Below are positions 19,240 through 24,131 of a stretch of DNA of 24,131 bases, piece after piece; the stretch's first letter is position 1, and each line of letters begins with the position of its first letter. Origin of the DNA: Hypsibius dujardini (lineage: Eukaryota; Tardigrada; Eutardigrada; Parachela; Hypsibiidae); the NCBI GenBank assembly GCA_001579985.1, contig LRSR01011470.1, forward strand, positions 1 to 24,131. Reading direction: 5' to 3'. The notes below the pieces were generated by a model. It worked only from the letters and a program-made list of their open reading frames with translations. It ran no database searches and was not told the DNA's origin. A program made the translations under genes and the position numbers.

Positions 19240-19611
19240 TAAAGTCACGACAAGATTGAGTACGCTGGAGGGTCCGGGGAATGGACAAAAGGGGCGGAGC
19301 AGGGGATGGTTTTCAAACAATCGAACAATCAACCACTTGACCACCCCCTGCGTCGCCCCTTTTGCCCATACCCCGGACCCTCCAGTGTACTCAACCACCT
19401 GACCACCCCCTGCTCCGCCCCTTTTGCCCTTACCCCGGACCCTCCAGGTGACCACCCCCTGCTTCGCCCCTTTTGCCCTTACCCCGGACCCTCCACTTGA
19501 CCACCCCCTGCTCCGCCTCTTTTGCCCATACCTCGGACCCTCTAATGTACTCAACCACTTGACCACCCCCTGCTCCGCCTCTTTTGCCCATACCTCGGAC
19601 CCTCCAGGGAC
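19240..19611. mobile_element. CAGTC-family MITE with tandemly amplified right arm
   Basis: The left end (TAAAGTCACGACAAGATTGA) and centre (CAAACAATCGAACAATCAAC) match the full-length relatives. The right arm then occurs five times in a row (about 19341-19400, 19401-19450, 19451-19500, 19501-19562, 19563-19611). Each copy has the form ACCACCCCCTGC...CCCCTTTTGCCC...CGGACCCTCC. The normal right terminus (CAATCTTGTCGTT...) is absent. The element starts 21 bp after the copy B stop codon and so probably lies in its 3' UTR. Confidence 0.85.
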
Positions 19612-19764
19612 TTGTTGATTGCATTGGCCTTTTTGAGTATTTTTTTTCGTATTACTGTATTGGTATTCTGCATGATGTGATATGCACGAATTCTGTGATA
19701 GTTTCTGTCCGCCTTATTTTGAAAGTATTTAATTTGAATGACAGTAATAATTTTTCACTTTTTC

Positions 19765-19862
19765 TTTCGGTGTGCTCGGACGGCGAACTGACTGCAGATG
19801 ACGTACAGTGGTGTTCTTGTTCTCCGAAAGATTCGCCGCGCGGCCTCATGCCACGAATGTAG
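19765..19862 (+). pseudogene. Possible remnant of an SLC17 last exon
   Basis: The sequence reading SLFLSVCSDGELTADDV resembles the family's last-exon motif (copy B: FGVFASGELAAWE). At nucleotide level GGTGTGCTCGGACGGCGAAC parallels GGAGTCTTTGCGTCCGGTGA with a 3-bp gap. The match is short and may be chance. Confidence 0.25.
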
Positions 19863-20101
19863 ACCGACCGATGACAGAAATCGTACAGCAGTGTTCATGT
19901 ATAATCTACCAACTACCGTTTAAAATTATAATTTACAATTTAGTACGAGTAATCTGGTCGCTTGGCTAATTACAGAAGCACCGCTATCTCAGGAACTACA
20001 GTTGCTGCATTTGTTACGCTACCGTATCAGCCGGCCGTAACCTCTGATTTGCAGATAATATAATAGAGAGGTTTCGCAAACCGAAATATCTCAATCTAAC
20101 A

Positions 20102-20302
20102 TAACATAACACATACCAGGCAAACGCTTTGGGTTGAATCACTACTTGGGTTGAATCAGTCGGGTGGCGGAGGGCGCCGCAGGCGGTGTGTGCATTGCTG
20201 AATGAGTGTTGTTTACAATTTACACTCGTGGCGCCCTCCGCCACCCGACTGATTCAGCCCAAGTAGTGATTCAACGCAAAGCGTTTGCTTGGTACGTTAT
20301 GT
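20102..20302. mobile_element. Long-TIR MITE between copies B and C
   Basis: Arms of about 73 bp (20102-20178 and 20230-20302) share CAAACGCTTT, GTTGAATCACTACTTGGG and TGAATCAGTCGGGTGGCGGA, with a few mismatches. The ~50-bp centre is unique. No coding capacity. Exact ends are uncertain because the left flank is an ATAACATAAC repeat. Confidence 0.82.
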
Positions 20303-20475
20303 TCCTTATGTATGAGAAATTTCTGTTTTCGCAAAATGGATTTAGCGTTGATTGATTGATTTTTCCCGATCAAAAGGACTTAGACAACTCTACCGGTTCC
20401 AGGGGAGCACAGTGAGGGATAATGATCATGAGGGTCATGATCTTCCGCGACCAACCAGCCGGGAAACCAACATAG

Positions 20476-20793
20476 CATAAGGAAAACGGTAGCGCGCGTA
20501 GCCAAAATGTCATAAGGAAAACGGTAGCGCGCATAGCCAAAAATTCATAAGGAAAACCGTAGCGCGCGTAGCCAAAGAGTTATATGGAAAACCGTAGCGC
20601 GCGTAGCTAAAGAGTTAACCGGAAAAGGGTAGCGCGCATAGCCAAAGATTTATACGGAAAACGGTAGCGCGCGTAGCCAGAAAGTTATATGGAAAATGGT
20701 AGCGCGCGTAGCCAAAGATTTAACCGGAAAACGGTAGCGCGCATAGCCAGAAAGTTATATGGAAAACGGTAGCGCGCGTAGCCAAAAAGTTAT
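20476..20793. repeat. 35-bp minisatellite, about 9 units
   Basis: Contiguous 35-bp units with invariant core GGTAGCGCGCGTAGCC (CATAGCC in some), joined by variable AT-rich segments such as AAAGTTATATGGAAAA. There are no unique spacers, so it is a tandem minisatellite, not a CRISPR array. It ends ~350 bp before copy C. Confidence 0.92.
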
Positions 20794-21127
20794 GTTTATG
20801 TCTATTCGAGTCCTTATGTTGGTGGGCGAAAACTCTCTAATATGGAGAATCCGCTTGTTTCGACATACCAGCACAATTCTTTTCAGTACCGGTCTTTCAG
20901 CGGTTGATGAAATCACCGTTGTATTTGGACAGTGTACCTCATGCACGGGACAATTTAATTACAATGACGGTACTCGATCCGTCCGCGACTTCGCAACTTT
21001 CTGGAGGAGGTACTGTTAATTGTGAAATTGATGCAATGTTTTTTTTATAAATTAAATGAAAATTTTATGAAATTTTAAGATTCTGTATTCTGCATTTGGA
21101 ATTGTAATATTTGGGTCCACACACTAT

Positions 21128-24100
21128 ATGCGTATTCCAGAACCGAAGACGCCATGGCTGTCCACACGGTGGACCTTCTGTTTCCTCGCCTTTCTCGGGT
21201 TCTTCAACGCCTTCTCAACGCGAGTGACCCTCAGCGTGGCCATCGTTGCGATGGTCAACGGTACGGCGGCGCCGTCATCCCACGCTAATTCCACGTCTGA
21301 TGACGTCTGTCCCGTCACAGACACCTCAAAGTCTTATGAAAGCCTTAATGATCCAATGGTTCGTTTAATTTGAAATTTTGAAATTTTTGGATTTTTCATT
21401 TTTTTAAATTTTTAAATTTTTGGATTTTTTAAATTTTTGAAACTATTAACAAAAAAGTAGCAACAGAAAATTATTACGCTGAAAGTTTGTGGAGTCGACC
21501 AGCGTCGTGTTTTTAACCTTGGCAGGTGAATGGCGGTTTTGACTGGGATGCCAGCCAACAAGGTGTGATTCTCGGCTCCTTCTTCTACGGCTACGTTTGC
21601 ACGCAAATTTTCGGCGGTTGGGCGGCGCAGAAATACGGCGCCAAATACCCTTTCGGGTGGGCCATTTTGGTGTCCGGTGCGCTGTCTCTCCTCATACCCG
21701 TGGCTGCCAACTGGCGCTATCAAGCCCTCATCACCGTGCGAGTACTGCAGGGCTTGTTTCAGGTACAGTCAACGGCAAGATTGAGTACACTGGAGGGTCC
21801 GGGGAATGGGCAAAAGAGGCGGGGCAAAGGGTGGTTTTCAAACAATCGAACAATCAACCAACGGTTGCTTTCTTCCTGCTTTGTTCCATTTTCAAAGATG
21901 CCACCCCTTGCTCCGCCCATTTTGCCCATGACCCGGACCCTCCGGTGTACTCAATCTTGTCGTTCGTTGTAGACCCCGCCCCCCATTAATGAACAGGTTA
22001 TGAGGATTACCATATAGCTAGCAGGGGGCGCACGTGTCGCACTCTTACTGAAAGTTTATTTTAAGTCTAAACTAAAAGTTAAATTTTAGTTCAGACTAAA
22101 AGTTTATTTTAAGTCTACTTTTGCACATAATGCGCTAGGTATTAATGGAAAATGTCAGATGGTCTTTGTCTTAATCGACTCCTCCGGCATGCATAGGGTG
22201 TGATCTTTCCGTCGATGCACACCATGATGGGTCAGTGGGCTCCACCCAGCGAACGTTCCCGAATGGTTTCCATCGTCTACACCGGCTCGGAATTCGGGTC
22301 CATCACCGCACTCGGCCTGTCCGGCGTGCTCGCCGAACATCTCGGCTGGGAGAGTGCTTTCTACTTTTTCGGCGCGACCTCAATTCTGTGGTACGTCCTG
22401 TGGCAGTTTTTCGCCTTTGACTCGCCCAACAACCACCCTCGGATCACCGAAGCCGAACGGCTCTACATTGTCAGTAAGTCGCCAATCCAATTATTCTTTA
22501 CATAATTTTTTTCATTTTAAATTAAACTCCTTTTAATAGTTTTGTAAGAACCTTTTTAGTATCTTAAATAAATTAAAATTAAAATTAAAATAGCCCTCCT
22601 GCTGAAAGTGATTAAAATGCTAACAAGTTATTGAAGGGGTTCAGTGTTCCGAAACCGATGTGTTTAATAAAAATACAAAATATACAACCAAGTGCTTCTT
22701 TCAAATAAATACGAATTTTTTTACTTCAAATAAAAGGATTGATGTTTTCTGGAGTTTGTTTGTAAAAGGAATTTCGATGATTTGATTGAAACTTAGGCAG
22801 TAAAAGTGGCGGAACCAGAGATGTGCAACTCCGGGAAAAAGCAACTCCAACTCCACTCCAACTCCACTCCAACTCCGAACTCCACTCCAACTCCCCCTCC
22901 AACTCCCCCTCCAACTCCACTCCAACTCCCCCTCCAACTCCGGGTGGATCAACTCCGAACTCCACTCCGAACTCCCTCTCCAACTCCGCGTGAATCAACT
23001 CCAAATTCCTACGGAGTTGGAGTGGAGTTGGAATTGCTTTTTCCCGGAGTTGCACATCCCTGGGCGGAACCATGAGTACAATCAAAGTCCCGAGATTCGA
23101 ACGGTCACGTGAGTTTATTTCTATCGAACCGTCTGCTCGGAGCCAGCCGTTGCTACTTCGGAGTTTGAGACAGTAAAGTAGAAACGACACAGTGAAAAGC
23201 AGAATTCAGAGAAAACACGAGAACTATACAGACCTTTTTTGGGTAGTCTTCTTTGTTACTACCGTACAATCAATCAACGACAAGATTGAGTACACTGGAG
23301 GGTCCGGGGTATGGGCAAAAGGGGGCGGAGCAGGAGGGGGTCAGGTGGTTAATTGTTCGATTGTTTGTTAACCACCCCCTGCCACGCCCCTTTGACCCAT
23401 TCCCCGGACCCTCCAGTGTACTCAGTCTTGTCGTTGACTGTAAATAGACTCGATCGGAACGACCGATGCAGTGGACACATCGCCATTCCCATGGCGCCGT
23501 GCCGTGACTTCCCTCCCATTTTGGGCGCTCTGCGTCGCTTACTTTGGTCACAACTGGGGCTTCTACACCCTCCTCACTAACATCCCGACCTATCTTAGCA
23601 AGATCCTCCACTTCAGTTTGGAGACCAACGGATTCCTCTCCGCCTTACCGTACGTGGTCAGCGCCATCGTCATGATTGTCTCCGGCTTCTTCGCGGACTT
23701 GCTGACCCACCGCCGCGTCCTCTCGACCACCGCGGTTCGCCGGGTCTTTCACTTTACGGGACAGCTGCTGCCGTCGATCTTCCTCGTCGCTCTCGGCTAT
23801 GTCGGATGCGATGTGCCGGCTGCCGTCGCGCTGTTGACGCTGGCCATCGGACTGGACGGCTTGTCCATGTCGGGGTATCAGGTGAACGCGGTGGACCTCT
23901 CACCCACCCATGCCGGTATGCTGATGGGCTTGTCCAATACCTTCGGCTCCATTCCCGGGATGCTCGGACCGTGAGTTGCCGCTGTGTTTCAGTGTCAGCT
24001 TTTTTTGGGCGCTCGACTGCTATTTGCATGGGCAGTTTTTTGTTTCCTAAGTTAACACTTTGTACACATTTACAGGTACGTTGTGGGCTACTTAACCAAC

Positions 24101-24131
24101 GGACCCTTAGGCCAGACCATCAGCCAATGGC
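21128..24131 (+). CDS. SLC17-family anion transporter copy C (3' end beyond window)
   Basis: Same family as copy B and apparently intact. Exons: (21128 or 21141)-21358, 21526-21762, 22197-22473, 23448-23970, 24076 to the edge. Motifs are FLGFFNAFSTRVTLSVAIVA, FDWDASQQGVILGSFFYGYV, PSMHTMMGQWAPPSERSRM, FDSPNNHPRITEAERLYIV, FGHNWGFYTLLTNIPTYL and GLSNTFGSIPGMLGPYVVGY. Exon 4 is exactly 523 bp, as in copy B. Unlike A and B it has no intron between WAPP and ERSRM, so one 277-bp exon replaces two. Sequons NGT and NST lie in the first loop. The start is either ATG 21128 (MRIPEPKTPW) or an unseen upstream exon joined at the acceptor ending 21140. MITEs occupy the donor of exon 2 and the acceptor of exon 4. 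About 55 residues of the last exon lie beyond the window. Confidence 0.9.
21764..21971. mobile_element. CAGTC-family MITE on the copy C exon 2 donor
   Basis: The element starts at the TA of the donor GTA (exon ends 21762) with CAGTCAACGGCAAGATTGAG and ends at TA 21970-21971 (TTGTCGTTCGTTG-TA). Arms and centre match the family. About 37 extra bp sit in the middle (~21861-21897). Confidence 0.87.
22808..23070. mobile_element. hAT-like MITE with perfect 8-bp target duplication
   Basis: The element runs 22816-23062 (247 bp). Termini are CAGAGATGTGCAACTCCGGG on the left and the complement of CAGGGATGTGCAACTCCGGG on the right; the inverted repeat continues for ~50 bp. The octamer GGCGGAAC flanks both ends exactly (22808-22815 and 23063-23070), which is the hAT superfamily signature together with CAGNGATG ends. 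The inside is an AACTCC-rich hexamer repeat without coding capacity. Confidence 0.92.
23265..23442. mobile_element. CAGTC-family MITE abutting the copy C exon 4 acceptor
   Basis: A 178-bp full-length member with TA at both edges (23265-23266 and 23441-23442). Compared with the relatives at 18639 and 21764 it is inserted in the opposite orientation, because the centre reads TTGTTCGATTGTTTG. It ends 5 bp before the first base of exon 4 (23448). Confidence 0.87.

Larger units (their letters stand above)
19219..21127. other. Spacer between SLC17 copies B and C
   Basis: It holds the MITE with amplified arm (19240-19611), a possible SLC17 last-exon remnant (~19765-19860), an inverted-repeat element (20102-20302) and the 35-bp array (20476-20793). 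A plus-strand ORF of 86 codons (20759-21019) begins in the array and matches no family I recognise; I treat it as chance. No clear AATAAA follows copy B. Confidence 0.45.
22474..23447. other. Copy C intron 3, loaded with mobile elements
   Basis: A 974-bp intron whose right half carries a hAT-like MITE (22816-23062) and a CAGTC-family MITE (23265-23442). The left half is AT-rich with no recognisable feature. Confidence 0.75.

Noticed and set aside
20476-20793. CRISPR-like direct repeats
   Set aside because: The units are contiguous with no unique spacers and the genome is eukaryotic.
20759-21019. 86-codon ORF upstream of SLC17 copy C
   Set aside because: It starts inside the 35-bp array, matches no family I know and has no splice or start context. 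A transcript would be needed to revive it.
1-24131. A prokaryote-style defence or biosynthetic system
   Set aside because: All recognisable genes are intron-containing animal housekeeping genes or transporters, and no clustered unknown ORFs remain after repeats and shadows are removed.

Overview
This is a piece of animal (metazoan) nuclear genome. Every real gene is broken by GT-AG introns. The products are typical of a ciliated eukaryote: an intraflagellar-transport protein, an ER fatty-acid-elongation dehydratase, gamma-tubulin and SLC17 solute carriers. Tetranucleotide arrays and short inverted-repeat elements fill introns and spacers. A small invertebrate genome seems likely; I cannot name the phylum. 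There is no operon, CRISPR array, phage or other prokaryotic system here.

Layout: (1) 156-3880, plus strand: the 3' half of WDR19/IFT144, nine coding exons, running in from the left edge. (2) 3939-6732, minus strand: a complete HACD3 gene in three coding exons, tail-to-tail with WDR19 and 58 bp from it. Its first intron holds a tandem copy of the end of coding exon 1. (3) 7148-7810: a broken, unprocessed duplicate of HACD3, riddled with small elements. (4) 8109-11863, minus strand: a complete gamma-tubulin gene in four exons. (5) 13663 to the right edge, plus strand: three tandem SLC17-type transporters. Copy A (13663-15199) is a 5'-less, deleted and frameshifted pseudogene. Copy B (about 16427-19218) is intact. 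Copy C (about 21128-24131) is intact as far as visible and runs off the window.

The accessory layer is the most interesting part. At least nine short non-autonomous inverted-repeat elements were found. One family (CAGTC termini, TA target, GC-rich arms) occurs five times, four of them in the SLC17 cluster. In copy C one member sits directly on a splice donor, and another ends about 5 bp before a splice acceptor. In copy B one member starts about 21 bp after the stop codon, and its right arm has been amplified into a small satellite. A hAT-like element with a perfect 8-bp target duplication lies in a copy C intron. Copy A looks like a mosaic: one tract is about 96% identical to copy B, intron included, while its 3' part is closer to copy C.

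The genes do not form one pathway. WDR19 and gamma-tubulin are both cilium/centrosome proteins, but their proximity here may be chance. Exon limits were set by hand from splice consensus, reading frame and remembered homologues; no alignment or transcript was available.
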